NCBI RefSeq assembly: GCF_009928445.1
Contig: NZ_JAABNO010000012.1
Span: 62,001 to 126,000, forward strand
DNA length: 64,000 nucleotides
Source of the DNA: Clostridium sp. C8-1-8
Lineage (GTDB): Bacteria > Bacillota > Clostridia > Clostridiales > Clostridiaceae
Reading direction: 5' to 3'
The notes beneath the pieces are model-generated. The model was not told where the DNA came from and did no database searches. It saw only the letters and a program-made list of their open reading frames with translations. The translations under genes were made by a program, and so were the position numbers. This document shows positions 9,609 through 18,532 of this stretch, piece after piece (the stretch's first letter is position 1; every line of letters begins with the position of its first letter).

Positions 9609-11900
9609 CTATAATACATGCTCTGTTCTATTTATGATGTCATTTTGAATACCAGTATCAAGCTCAACAAATATTGCGCTATAGCCTGCTACCCTCACCA
9701 CTAAACTTTGATATTTTTCAGGGTGATTTTGTGCATCTCTTAGAGTCTCAGCTGAAACCACATTAAACTGGACGTGCTGTATTTTTAATCTGCTAAAAGC
9801 TTGTATAAATGCTACTAGTTTTTTTAAGCCTTCCTGTCCTTCTAAAACCCCAGGTGAAAACTTAACATTTAGTAAACTTCCATTAGAGGTTAGATAGTTG
9901 TCAAGCTTGCTTACACTCTTAAGACTTGCGGTTGGTCCATTTCTATCTCTTCCTACCATAGGAGACAAACCGCCATCTGCTAGCTGCTCTTTTGCTTTTC
10001 TTCCATCTGGTGTTGCTCCCACTGCCTCCCCTAAAGGAATATGAGCCGAAACTGTATATGAACCTGGTTGGAACATACCACCTCTTATATTCTTATATTT
10101 TTCAACTTCTTGGCAGTAGTAGGAAAGTATTTCCGAGCCTAAATAGTCTACCTCGTCTATATCATTGCCATACTTATAATATTTGTTTATAATCCTTTGT
10201 CTTAGAGGTTCATTTCCTTCCCAGTTATTATCTAATATATCTATAAGTTCTTCTAAAGTCATTTCATTTTCATCAAAAACCAGCTTCTTTATTGAATATA
10301 AGGAATCACTTAGGTTTGGTCCTCCAATTCCTTGAACACCTGAAAAGTTGTATACTGCTCCGCCCTCAGTTATGTCTTTGCCACTTTCTAAGCAGCCACA
10401 AATGAAATTTGATAAAAATGGAGTTGGTGCACATTCTCTATGAGCTCTATCTACTATATTTGAACCATCAATCATATCCTTCACATAGATTGATATATTA
10501 TGTTTAACTGCAAAAATTAAATCTTCAAAGCTATCAAAGCCTCTTCTATTCTCCTGTAAAGTTATCTCCATAGTCTTCAATAGATTAAATAAAGCTATAT
10601 CATGAAGTCCATAAGTCTTCTTAGGAATAGAAAGCTCAACGCAACCTACCACTGCATAGTCCCTTGCATCTTTTAAGCTTACAGCTCTGTTGACATAAGC
10701 TAATATATTGGTCTCATCATTAAATACCTGAGGCATTCCTGTACCTATTCTTATTGCTTCAGCAGCCTTCATAAGAAAATCTCTTGGAGACTTTTCCCCT
10801 ACACGAATACTTAAATTGGGTTGTGGTAGCCTTATGTCCCCCATTATCTCTAACATAAGATAGGATAGCTCATTTGTTGCATCATTACCACTTTCATCTA
10901 GTCCACCAAGAACTATGGTATAGCCTATAGGAAAACCAGCAAAATATCTGGCACTTTCTGTACTTCTTAAAGCAACTATGGTGTTAAACTTTATATAAAG
11001 TGCTCTTAGTACCTCTTTTAAGAATTCTTTATCTTCTCCAGCTTCAATGGACTTTTTATAGAACTGATACATATATTGATCAAATCTTCCTGGAGAAATA
11101 GAGCTGGCATTGGATTCGTGCTGAAATACAACACTTATATACCAAAATAATTGCACTGCTTCATAAAAACTATCAGGTTTTTCTAAAGATATTTTTCTTG
11201 CTATTCTTGCTATGTCTTCAAGCTCAATTTTTCTTTCTAGATTAATTTCTTCTCCTGCCATCTTTTTAGCCAAGGCTTCATGACGAAGTATATAGTCTCT
11301 AGCCGAAGTTAATACAATAAATGATGCCTTATAAAAATCATTCTCTTGGTAACTCTTCACCTTATCTTCAATCTGCCTTATCATATACCCTAACCCTTTT
11401 TCTAATACAACCTCATAATTTGGTATAATATGACCTTGACCCTTATCAGTCTGATTTAAAGCTACTATTTTTGTTTCTGTTACCTCTTTTATATTTTGAG
11501 GAATATGTTCTTCACAGTAATCCTTCAAGGACTTGCCTTTCCAATAAGGAAATAATTCTGTTTTGAAGTACTCCTTGTCTTCTTCACTTATTTCAAATTT
11601 GTCTTGAGCTCTAGTCGAAAACTCTTCTAATTCGTCCAATATCCAGTAAGGTGACATTTCAGGTGATATTACTCCTGCCCTAGGCTTAACAGTCCTATCT
11701 CCAACAATTAGTTCGCCTTTTTTTATCTCTATCTCTACATTATCTAAAATATGTGCTAGCGCTTTCGCTCTTCTTATTATTACAGGCTCGCCTTCTGTTT
11801 CTTTATAACTCTCAGTATAAAGTTTTGCTCTTTCAAGGGAAACTTGTCTATTTTCTCTAAAAAGCTCATCCTTTAAAAATTGAATTCTCTCACTAAGCAT
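9609..11900 (-). CDS. glycyl radical enzyme, dehydratase/eliminase-like, substrate unknown
   Basis: 763 aa, full length. The glycyl radical motif RVAGYSA has Gly739, 25 residues from the C-terminus. The active-site thiyl is Cys420 in VVGCVE with Glu422 two residues on. True pyruvate formate-lyase has two adjacent cysteines; Cys-x-Glu is typical of glycerol, propanediol and choline eliminases, so a dehydratase or C-N/C-S lyase is more likely than formate production. ATG 11900 has GGGGAGGAT upstream, and a good sigma-A promoter lies at 11964-11992. The gene is followed by its activase. No microcompartment shell genes or aldehyde dehydrogenases are nearby, so no known pathway can be assigned. 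Confidence 0.92.
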   Translation of the reverse strand: MLSERIQFLKDELFRENRQVSLERAKLYTESYKETEGEPVIIRRAKALAHILDNVEIEIKKGELIVGDRTVKPRAGVISPEMSPYWILDELEEFSTRAQDKFEISEEDKEYFKTELFPYWKGKSLKDYCEEHIPQNIKEVTETKIVALNQTDKGQGHIIPNYEVVLEKGLGYMIRQIEDKVKSYQENDFYKASFIVLTSARDYILRHEALAKKMAGEEINLERKIELEDIARIARKISLEKPDSFYEAVQLFWYISVVFQHESNASSISPGRFDQYMYQFYKKSIEAGEDKEFLKEVLRALYIKFNTIVALRSTESARYFAGFPIGYTIVLGGLDESGNDATNELSYLMLEIMGDIRLPQPNLSIRVGEKSPRDFLMKAAEAIRIGTGMPQVFNDETNILAYVNRAVSLKDARDYAVVGCVELSIPKKTYGLHDIALFNLLKTMEITLQENRRGFDSFEDLIFAVKHNISIYVKDMIDGSNIVDRAHRECAPTPFLSNFICGCLESGKDITEGGAVYNFSGVQGIGGPNLSDSLYSIKKLVFDENEMTLEELIDILDNNWEGNEPLRQRIINKYYKYGNDIDEVDYLGSEILSYYCQEVEKYKNIRGGMFQPGSYTVSAHIPLGEAVGATPDGRKAKEQLADGGLSPMVGRDRNGPTASLKSVSKLDNYLTSNGSLLNVKFSPGVLEGQEGLKKLVAFIQAFSRLKIQHVQFNVVSAETLRDAQNHPEKYQSLVVRVAGYSAIFVELDTGIQNDIINRTEHVL

Positions 11901-11963
11901 TTTATCCTCCCCTAAAGTATTGTTTTTATTCTTATTTATTATTATTTGTTATTGTTTAGTATT

Positions 11964-11992
11964 ATTATATGCTATATAAATATTGTTTTCAA
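11964..11992 (-). promoter_or_regulatory. sigma-A promoter of glycyl-radical operon
   Basis: Read on the minus strand: -35 TTGAAA, 17-bp spacer, -10 TATAAT, about 65-95 bp upstream of the ATG at 11900. The -35 lies inside a small palindrome ATTGTTTTCAAT, which could be an operator. The rest of the 11901-12236 gap also holds the upstream region of the chemoreceptor gene. Confidence 0.7.
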
Positions 11993-12236
11993 TAACATTT
12001 ACTGCAAAATAATACATAAATCAATAACTAATTAGTTTATATGTTCAGAAAAGTATAAAGAATTTCAATCTTCCAGTTTGCCACATATAAGCTTGTTATT
12101 CTCACTGTTTACATTTAATTAGTCTATTAGCAGCAATACTACTTAACTGCTTACAAATACAGCTCTTAGAACACTATACTTTGACTAAGGAATACGATAT
12201 AATTTACATAAAAAACGTAATTTACGGAGGATATTT

Positions 12237-13568
12237 ATGAGTACTAAAGAAAAGATTTTAAATTCCACAATATACTCTATCAAATTCAAACTAATTCTTG
12301 CTGTGGTAATAGTACAAATTCTAAGCTCTCAAATAGGACAAGCAATTAATATTGGTATATCCAGCAGTAGACATGCTCTAGAAGGTATTGGTGTAGATAC
12401 AAGAGTCTTCGATGGAACCATAGGTGTATTAGTGGCTTCTATCTTGAGCATTATTGTTACTGTCTTTATCATAGTGTTTATCTACGACAGATTGGTTCTA
12501 AAAAGATTAAAAAAGGTACTAGCTTTTACAGAAAAACTAGGCAATGGTGATTTATCTGATGAATTAAAGTTTACTGGCAAGGATGAAATAACTAGACTTG
12601 GCAACTCATTGAACAAAGCCAACTCCAATATAAAATCCTTGATATCTGATATAACTAAGATTTCAAATACTATAAATACCTCAAGTTATGAATTGCTAGC
12701 TTCTACTGAAAGTTCTGCTAATAGCATAGACAGTATTAATTCAACCTCTGCAGTGCTTTCTGATGAAGCTTTAGGATTGATGAATGCTACTGAAAAAGCA
12801 AATTTATCTCTTCAGGAAATACTAAGGACTACTAATTTCCTTTTAGATAAGGTAAAAGAAGCCTTCAATGCCTCTAAAGAAATGGACAATAGGGCTTCAG
12901 AGATGAAGAAAAAAGTTTCTTATTCTCTAGAACAGGCAGGTATAACTTATAAAGAAAAACAAGAAAAGATTTTAAAAGCCATAGAAGCAGGTAAAATTGT
13001 TGAGGAAATAAAAGTGATGTCTGATACCATAAAAGAAATATCTGATCAAACTAACTTACTTGCATTAAATGCCTCAATTGAAGCTTCAAGAGCTGGCGAA
13101 CAAGGTAGAGGCTTCGGAGTTGTTGCTGAGGAAATAAAAAAGCTAGCTGAGCAGTCTACTGATGCTATTTCTAACATTGAAGAGTTAGTTACTCAGGTAA
13201 GAGAAGTATTTAGCAATTTATCTATTAGCTCCCAAGATGTATTACACTATCTAAACACTAATGTTAAAGATGATTATGTGTTACTGCTTCAAACTGGTGA
13301 TCAATATGAAAATGATGCTAAGCTTATAAATCACATATCATCAGAATTAACCTCATCTGCAAAAATGATGAATTCTTCTATTGATAAGATAAGCAAGGTT
13401 ATCGATGTAGTTGTTGATATGTCAGACAAGACTTCTCAATCTACTAAGGAAATTAATCAAAGTCTATCTAAGATTAACACCATAATGGAGGAAGCTAATA
13501 GCTCTATCGAACATCAAGTTGACCTGTCAAACAGTCTGGAGAAATCAACTAATAGATTCACTTTATAA
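12237..13568 (+). CDS. methyl-accepting chemotaxis protein with minimal external domain
   Basis: 443 aa. TM1 is about 16-36 and TM2 about 58-84, leaving only about 25 residues outside, so there is no PAS/Cache sensor domain. A HAMP linker follows (about 85-140), then a long coiled coil with the conserved hairpin tip [21 protein letters not shown] and [18 protein letters not shown], which contacts CheA/CheW. ATG 12237 has GGAGG 7 bases upstream. The stimulus is probably sensed through the membrane or an intracellular partner (inference). An ATACGATA element at 12192-12199 resembles a motility sigma -10. A hairpin terminator follows. Confidence 0.92.
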   Translation: MSTKEKILNSTIYSIKFKLILAVVIVQILSSQIGQAINIGISSSRHALEGIGVDTRVFDGTIGVLVASILSIIVTVFIIVFIYDRLVLKRLKKVLAFTEKLGNGDLSDELKFTGKDEITRLGNSLNKANSNIKSLISDITKISNTINTSSYELLASTESSANSIDSINSTSAVLSDEALGLMNATEKANLSLQEILRTTNFLLDKVKEAFNASKEMDNRASEMKKKVSYSLEQAGITYKEKQEKILKAIEAGKIVEEIKVMSDTIKEISDQTNLLALNASIEASRAGEQGRGFGVVAEEIKKLAEQSTDAISNIEELVTQVREVFSNLSISSQDVLHYLNTNVKDDYVLLLQTGDQYENDAKLINHISSELTSSAKMMNSSIDKISKVIDVVVDMSDKTSQSTKEINQSLSKINTIMEEANSSIEHQVDLSNSLEKSTNRFTL

Positions 13569-13577
13569 TACGACAAT

Positions 13578-13612
13578 AAAACTTCAATTTACTATCTAGG
13601 TTGAAGTTTTTT
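13578..13612 (+). terminator. terminator of chemoreceptor gene
   Basis: AAAACTTCAA / TTGAAGTTTT 10-bp stem with a 13-nt loop, followed by TTTTTT overlap, 9 bp after the stop codon at 13568. Confidence 0.8.
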
Positions 13613-13678
13613 ATCTAAATCTGTATATTATAAATTACATTACAAATGAATTAATAAAAACAATGGAGGTGTAGTCTT

Positions 13679-14104
13679 TTGGAAGAGAGACAATCTTGGG
13701 ATAATTATTTTATGGATATCGCAGAAAAAGTAGCCACCCGTTCTACCTGTGATAGAGCTAATGTAGGGTGCGTTATAGTAAATAAAGATAAGCGTATTTG
13801 CTCTACAGGATACAACGCCTCTTTATCTGGTCACCCTCATTGTAATGATGTTGGTCACACTATGAGAGATGGACACTGTATAGCTACAGTACATGCTGAA
13901 GTAAATGCCATAACTTACTGTGCTAAAGAAGGTATTGCCTTGAAAGATTGTGTAGCTTATGTTACTCACTTTCCATGCCTAAACTGTTCGTTTGCATTAG
14001 CAGCTTCTGGCATCAAAAAAATATACTACAGAAATGCTTATCGCATGGACGAATATTCATTAGAGATCTTTAAAAGAAGCGGCATTGAACTTGAGCAAGT
14101 ATAA
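13679..14104 (+). CDS. dCMP deaminase / ComEB-like cytidine deaminase family
   Basis: 141 aa. Zinc site residues are His72-Ala-Glu74 (VHAEVNAI) and Cys100-x-x-Cys103 (PCLNC). The N-terminal WDNYFMDIAEKVATRSTC is typical of deoxycytidylate deaminases, which make dUMP for thymidylate synthesis. The start is TTG at 13679 with GGAGGT about 9 bases upstream; the next ATG (codon 12) would remove conserved residues. It stands alone. comE-type competence genes are not adjacent, so a nucleotide-metabolism role is preferred. Confidence 0.88.
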   Translation: MEERQSWDNYFMDIAEKVATRSTCDRANVGCVIVNKDKRICSTGYNASLSGHPHCNDVGHTMRDGHCIATVHAEVNAITYCAKEGIALKDCVAYVTHFPCLNCSFALAASGIKKIYYRNAYRMDEYSLEIFKRSGIELEQV

Positions 14105-14313
14105 ATTTCACTTAAACATCTTTTTTTCCTTATTAAGTATTTAAATAAGCAATTATTGTCAATATTATAACTACATGGCTAGTAAAACTATCAATTAATA
14201 TAGATATTATAAAATTTAATCATAACCCTTGAACTCACTAGGTTTGTGTATCAAAAAACTTTACATTTTCTTTTAGGGTAAAAAAGTGCTATACTGATTG
14301 TCGTACTAAAAAT

Positions 14314-14979
14314 ATGAAAGAGGTGTTTCTTATAAATACTAATTACAAAAATTTTCAAAATGAATATGACGTAAATGGAGATATGGCTACGATTTCCCTG
14401 TTAAAAAAGAATGGGGAAAAAGTTTCAGCTATTATAGATACTTCAGATATAGATAAAGTTAAGCAATGTGGCGTTTGGTTTGCTGAATGGAATAAAGATC
14501 TTAACAACTATGTAGTTGAGAATATAAGTGCTACAAAAAGAAATAAACAAGGGAAACCATTAAAACAAAGCTTACAAAGCATTGTCTTAGATGTTAACCC
14601 TAAAGCTCCTATAAGCCATAAAAACGGAGATACTTTAGATAATAGAAAAGCAAATCTTGAAATAGTTGAAAGAAATCTAAAAAATGATTATGAAGTAGTT
14701 GATGAAAGCACAATTGCTATACTTTTAAAAGATAAATATGGTAAAGTGATTTCAAAAGCACTTATTTCTAAAGAGGACTTGAGTAACGTAGTAACTGACA
14801 CTTATAGCTGGGTTTTACATAAGACTAATGATGATCTTTCAGTTATAGCAAACACTCCAGGCGGAAGAGTTCACTTAGATAAGTTAATCATGAATCCTAC
14901 TGAAGATGAGAAGGTTCATCATATCAACTTAAACCCACTGGACAATAGAAGAAATAACTTAGAGAATGTAAAACTGTAG
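14314..14979 (+). CDS. protein of two tandem HNH-like modules, function unknown
   Basis: 221 aa made of an internal duplication: residues 24-118 and 132-219 align throughout, each ending in an HNH_3-type block (SHKNGDTLDNRKANLE at 101-116; VHHINLNPLDNRRNNLE at 201-217). The second block keeps the His-His pair, Asn and NR-x-x-NL pattern of phage/homing HNH nucleases; the first has only one His. No intron or mobile element surrounds it. The start is unclear: ATG 14314 has no ribosome site and an AGAGGTG lies just inside the frame; a TATACT hexamer at about 14291 suggests a very short or absent leader. A nuclease or DNA-binding role is only inferred. Confidence 0.75.
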   Translation: MKEVFLINTNYKNFQNEYDVNGDMATISLLKKNGEKVSAIIDTSDIDKVKQCGVWFAEWNKDLNNYVVENISATKRNKQGKPLKQSLQSIVLDVNPKAPISHKNGDTLDNRKANLEIVERNLKNDYEVVDESTIAILLKDKYGKVISKALISKEDLSNVVTDTYSWVLHKTNDDLSVIANTPGGRVHLDKLIMNPTEDEKVHHINLNPLDNRRNNLENVKL

Positions 14980-14985
14980 GATAAC

Positions 14986-15026
14986 AAAAAGACTCACTAA
15001 AGCATCTTTCTTTAGTGAGTCTTTTT
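14986..15026. terminator. bidirectional terminator
   Basis: 17-bp perfect stem AAAAAGACTCACTAAAG (14986-15002) with its complement at 15010-15026 and a 7-nt loop, between the convergent HNH-like gene and the nitroreductase gene. Confidence 0.9.
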
Positions 15027-15046
15027 CATACAAAATCTACATCAAG

Positions 15047-15679
15047 CTATTTTTCAAAACCTTCAAAAGTAACAAACTCTCCTATAGGTTTTCTGTATCC
15101 TCTTAGTCTTCTTTTATTTGTATCTTCTTTCCCCATAGTTATCAGAAGAACTGGTTCAAGGTTGTCAGGTATATCGAACAGCTCGGACACTCTTTCACTG
15201 TCAAAACCTATCATGGGACAAGTATCCCATCCCTTATCCTTAGCTATAAGCATGAACATCATTGCAGATAAAGAAGCATTTCTTATTGCTTCATCTCTTT
15301 GAAATTCTTCCCCTCTGCCTTCATATAAGTTTGTTACGTCACTCATCATCTTATCGTAATCAATCTTTGATAGCATTTTTAGATTTAACATTCCTGAGTA
15401 TATTGAATCTACCTTTTTGTATGCTTCCTTATCACCAAGAACTAGTATTGCAGCAGAAGCTGTATGTATTTTATATTGATTAAAAGCGGCCTCTCTTAAA
15501 GCTTCTTTCTTATTTTCATCAGTTATAACCAAATAGTTTGCATGCTGGATATTAAAGCAAGATGGAGCTAGCTTTAACAAATCAAATATTTCCTCAAAAT
15601 CTTCTTTTGGTATTTTTATTCCTTCAATAAAATTGTTTGCCGAATGTCTTTCTTCAATTAATGTTTTTAAATCTGTCAT
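15047..15679 (-). CDS. nitroreductase family FMN-dependent oxidoreductase
   Basis: 210 aa. Family marks are the N-terminal ERHSANNF (RRS-like FMN phosphate contact), LKLAPSCFNIQHA and the C-terminal GYRKP. Such enzymes use FMN and NAD(P)H to reduce nitro compounds, quinones or enones. ATG 15679 has GAGGTG 7 bases upstream. Tandem small palindromes about 200-240 bp upstream (15881-15920) may be its operator. The physiological substrate is unknown. Confidence 0.9.
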   Translation of the reverse strand: MTDLKTLIEERHSANNFIEGIKIPKEDFEEIFDLLKLAPSCFNIQHANYLVITDENKKEALREAAFNQYKIHTASAAILVLGDKEAYKKVDSIYSGMLNLKMLSKIDYDKMMSDVTNLYEGRGEEFQRDEAIRNASLSAMMFMLIAKDKGWDTCPMIGFDSERVSELFDIPDNLEPVLLITMGKEDTNKRRLRGYRKPIGEFVTFEGFEK

Positions 15680-15880
15680 TTATTACACCTCATCTTCTAT
15701 TCTCTTTTTAATAATGAAAAATTTGCTATACACTCACACAAAGTTTAAAATTAGTCAATGCCAAACCACCATATAAATGCCAATTAGTTATCAAGCTACT
15801 GTTTAACTAATGAACTTCAACTTTACCCTTTAACATATACTGATAATGAAATAATTGCTTCTATTAAACTTTTTCGCTCA

Positions 15881-15920
15881 ACTTACTTTATGTAAGTATA
15901 ATACAATAAGTAACTTACTT
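15881..15920. promoter_or_regulatory. tandem palindromes, possible operator for nitroreductase
   Basis: ACTTAC-TTTAT-GTAAGT (15881-15897) and AAGTAA-C-TTACTT (15908-15920) are perfect inverted repeats with related GTAA/TTAC half sites, 27 bp apart start to start. The spacing places them on about the same face of the helix. Otherwise the gap 15680-16041 shows only a terminator. Confidence 0.5.
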
Positions 15921-15993
15921 TTTCAAGTAATTTTTTATTTTATCTATACTTTATAAAACCTACTATATATATGCTACCTTTTATTAATTAAAA

Positions 15994-16015
15994 AAGATGC
16001 TTTATTTAGCATCTT
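15994..16015 (-). terminator. terminator of small hypothetical gene
   Basis: AAGATGC / GCATCTT stem with an 8-nt loop, 27 bp after the minus-strand stop at 16042, followed on that strand by TTTTT. Confidence 0.75.
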
Positions 16016-16041
16016 GAAGCAATCAAGGTTAAAATATACTT

Positions 16042-16383
16042 CTAGTTTTCTAATTCCTTTAATATATTATCGGAAACTTCCTGAGGAACTGATATCTCTT
16101 CCAGCAAAATATTATTAGGGTTAGTTGTAAGCGGATACTCCTTCAGCCAGTAGTTTCCTCCCATACATTTACCTATAACTATTGGCTCATCTGGATTTTC
16201 ATCATAAACTTCCTCTAGGTCTTTATACTTAGTCAGTACAACTATTCTTCTACATGGCTCATCAAAAGAATCATATATATTGAAAAAACTATTATATGTA
16301 TCGAAACTCTTAACCGAGGTAACTATTCTTATTACTAATCCTGTCTTCTTAGCTAGTTCTTCTATTTTTATATTATTTTTCAT
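16042..16383 (-). CDS. hypothetical protein, 113 aa
   Basis: I do not recognise this protein. It is soluble and mixed alpha/beta in appearance, with an acidic middle (EEVYDENPDEPIVIG) and no signal peptide, membrane segment or clear catalytic motif. ATG 16383 is preceded by AAAGGA at a good distance, and a terminator follows, so it is probably a real single gene. Its neighbours (a nitroreductase and a divergent flavodiiron-like gene) do not suggest a job. Confidence 0.75.
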   Translation of the reverse strand: MKNNIKIEELAKKTGLVIRIVTSVKSFDTYNSFFNIYDSFDEPCRRIVVLTKYKDLEEVYDENPDEPIVIGKCMGGNYWLKEYPLTTNPNNILLEEISVPQEVSDNILKELEN

Positions 16384-16593
16384 TTAATCAAATCCTTTTC
16401 TAATATATATTGGTTAATTGTAATAACTCATCACAAATGTTAGTTTTAAAACCTTCTTATATTTTAGCACATACACTAAGATTCATTAATTATAATTTGT
16501 TTTTCATATAATTTTAGTATAGTATTATTTTATTAAACTGTTATAAGTTGATTTTTATATTCAAAGCAGTGGACAACCTGAGGAGGTCTAAAA

Positions 16594-17235
16594 ATGGAAA
16601 TTACAAAAATTTTAGAAAACGTATATAAGTTCAATCATTCTATCCCTAATGTAGCTATAAACTTCAACCAATATTTAGTTTTAGGTAAGAAAACTTTGCT
16701 TGCCCATACAGGCAATGTTATTATGGTAAAAAATCTGATACCAGAATTAAAGAAGCTACTAGGTAACAAATCACTAGATTACATATTTGTTTCCCACTTT
16801 GAAAGCGATGAATGTGGAGGAATAAACTTGATAACAGAAGCCTTTCCTGAAGCTGAAGTTATTTGTTCCAGTACAACAAACATGCAATTTAAGGGATTTG
16901 GCTTTAACACAAAGACTTTAGTTAAGAAACCAGAAGAAGTTCTTGAAGTGGAAGATCTAACTTTAAGGTTTATTAAATACCCTTCAGAAATGCATTTATG
17001 GGAAGGTATCTTAGCTATAGATACCTCAAGAAATATTCTATTTAGCAGTGATTTATTTATTCATTGGGATGCAATGAAAGAAAAAGCTTTGCATTCTACC
17101 ATTGAAACGGAGATAAATAATATAAGCTTACAGCAAATACCATCACCAGAAGCTCTAGAGGAAATTAAGAATACACTTTCAGCTTTAGATATTAAGTGCA
17201 TAGCTTGTGGTCATGGGCCATATATAACTATATAA
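16594..17235 (+). CDS. metallo-beta-lactamase-fold protein of flavodiiron (ODP) type
   Basis: 213 aa. The motif His68-x-Glu70-x-Asp72 (SHFESDECGG) is the H-x-E-x-D diiron signature of flavodiiron/oxygen-binding domains, rather than the H-x-H-x-D of hydrolytic beta-lactamases. Later ligands fit PSEMHLWEG, SSDLFIHW and the terminal CGHGP. The protein lacks the flavodoxin domain of a full FprA, so an O2, NO or peroxide reduction role would need a separate electron donor; a sensory role is also possible. ATG 16594 has GAGGTC upstream. It is a single gene ending in a terminator shared with the SGNH hydrolase gene. Confidence 0.85.
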   Translation: MEITKILENVYKFNHSIPNVAINFNQYLVLGKKTLLAHTGNVIMVKNLIPELKKLLGNKSLDYIFVSHFESDECGGINLITEAFPEAEVICSSTTNMQFKGFGFNTKTLVKKPEEVLEVEDLTLRFIKYPSEMHLWEGILAIDTSRNILFSSDLFIHWDAMKEKALHSTIETEINNISLQQIPSPEALEEIKNTLSALDIKCIACGHGPYITI

Positions 17236-17245
17236 AATAAAACTT

Positions 17246-17290
17246 AAGGTTCTGTTCAAGAAAATTTAAATAGATTTTCAACAGAACCTT
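17246..17290. terminator. bidirectional terminator
   Basis: AAGGTTCTGTT (17246-17256) pairs with AACAGAACCTT (17280-17290), extended inside by GAAAAT/ATTTTC, between convergent genes ending at 17235 and 17296. Confidence 0.85.
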
Positions 17291-17295
17291 ATATT

Positions 17296-18000
17296 TTACA
17301 GATACTGTCTAATATTTTTAAGAATAACCTCGTATGCATTAGGCCACATATGAAGTCCCTCTATAGAAAACTTCTCTTTAAGATTTCCTTCCTCATCTGT
17401 TAAGCCTTCGTTTACATTAATAAATTCATAGTCATGTTTTTTCGCCAATTCCTCTACTGCTTCATTTGCTTCTAAAATAGCAGTATTGGTTCTATATTTA
17501 AACATCATTTCTTTTTGTTCTTTATCTATTCCTGGAAAATCAACTTTAGGATTTACGGGATAGTAGGCCATTACGTAAACCTTGCAACTAGGTAGTCTCT
17601 TTCCAATCAAAGTCAGTATTTTATCATAATTAGCAATTAGTTTTTCTTTTTTATAATCTTCTAGGCTTATATCATTGGTACCTATGTTAATAAATATCTT
17701 TGAAGGCTCTAACTCAAAAATACATTCTTCCATAGAACTTAATAGCTCAGATGTTACATAGCCGCTGATTCCTCTATTATAAATAACATAGTTTTTATCA
17801 AAGGTCTGCTGCAATTCATTGACTGGAAACTGCTCCATCAAAGAAGAACCTACAAATAAAACTTGCCCCTTCTTTGCACATTGATTTAGGTGCTTATACC
17901 TCTTTAATTTTGTTTTTTTCTCATCTTCCATAAGACCTGCAAATACATAATCTATGGCTTTTTTTACTTCTGCCATTTCCATAATTTCTTTTAGTTCCAT
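17296..18000 (-). CDS. SGNH/GDSL-family lipase or esterase
   Basis: 234 aa. SGNH blocks are GSSLMEQF (nucleophile Ser), NRGISG, NIGTND and the C-terminal EGLHMWPNAY (Asp/His block, here Glu before Gly-Leu-His). No signal peptide, so cytosolic; relatives deacetylate sugars or act on lipids. ATG 18000 is used because GGGGGAG is 6-7 bases upstream; an ATG 5 codons earlier has no ribosome site. It lies downstream of the mannose-type PTS operon on the same strand but more than 500 bp away with a terminator between, so a shared role is uncertain. Confidence 0.87.
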   Translation of the reverse strand: MELKEIMEMAEVKKAIDYVFAGLMEDEKKTKLKRYKHLNQCAKKGQVLFVGSSLMEQFPVNELQQTFDKNYVIYNRGISGYVTSELLSSMEECIFELEPSKIFINIGTNDISLEDYKKEKLIANYDKILTLIGKRLPSCKVYVMAYYPVNPKVDFPGIDKEQKEMMFKYRTNTAILEANEAVEELAKKHDYEFINVNEGLTDEEGNLKEKFSIEGLHMWPNAYEVILKNIRQYL

Positions 18001-18183
18001 TTTACTCTCCCCCATTTTATTTACTATACATGGAGATAGAATACTTTGTTCATGTTAATTCTTAGTATATTCTACCTCCACACACTGTAATTATATACCA
18101 ATGTATTGAGTTAAAAAATATATCTTCTATATTCTTTTACACTGTTTAATCCACTAACGTCCCCTTATTTAATTGATTCTTTG

Positions 18184-18310
18184 AGCATCTGCCTTTCCCC
18201 GCGTACATGAGGAAAATTTATTAGGCGACTTAATTTTTTTTACTGTTTCCTCTTAATAACCATTCTAATTCCTTGATATTATTAGGTTTATCTAAAAAAA
18301 CTTTATACTA
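18184..18310 (-). repeat. dispersed intergenic repeat, family T, copy 2
   Basis: Shares GCATCTGCCTTT, GGCGAC-TTAATTTT, ACTGTTT and CCTTGATATTATTAGG with the copies at 6650, 21367 and 31605. Read on the minus strand, an open stretch encodes DKPNNIKELEWLLRGNSKK then a stop; the 31605 copy encodes a similar SKSNNIKALKQLAKINTKK. It directly follows the PTS terminator on the minus strand. Confidence 0.5.
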
Positions 18311-18323
18311 ATCTAGACAGTAA

Positions 18324-18367
18324 AAAACTCCAAGCTCTCTAAATCAACTTAGAAAACTTGAAGTTTT
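18324..18367 (-). terminator. terminator downstream of mannose-type PTS operon
   Basis: On the minus strand AAAACTTCAAG pairs with CTTGGAGTTTT (one G-U pair), followed by TTT. It lies about 165 bp after the IID stop codon, beyond the family L hairpin. Confidence 0.7.
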
Positions 18368-18408
18368 GGATATTTCACTTATTAATTATGGTATGTTTAA
18401 GAATATTA

Positions 18409-18500
18409 TTGAAATTAAGCTGTCTTGAAGGAGATGCTCTATGAGCGAGCTATTAGCGCAAGCTCATTAAAGCATCGGATGACTGACCACTTAATTTCAA
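18409..18500. repeat. long hairpin repeat, family L copy 2
   Basis: TTGAAATTAAG at the left and CTTAATTTCAA at the right are inverted. Inside, GAAGGAGATGCT-TATGAGCGAGCTATTAG and GCGCAAGCTCAT match copy 1 (8604-8726) nearly base for base, minus its internal loop. It begins 32 bp after the PTS IID stop on the minus strand. Confidence 0.65.
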
Positions 18501-18532
18501 CACGGCACTTTAACAGAGTCATTAATTAAACC

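Noticed and set aside
12181..12203. TTGACT and TATAAT before the chemoreceptor as a sigma-A promoter
   Set aside because: The spacer would be only 11 bp; the motility-type reading is preferred.
14200..14310. Vegetative promoter before the HNH-like gene
   Set aside because: TATACT is present but TTTACA is 24 bp away, too far for a standard pair.
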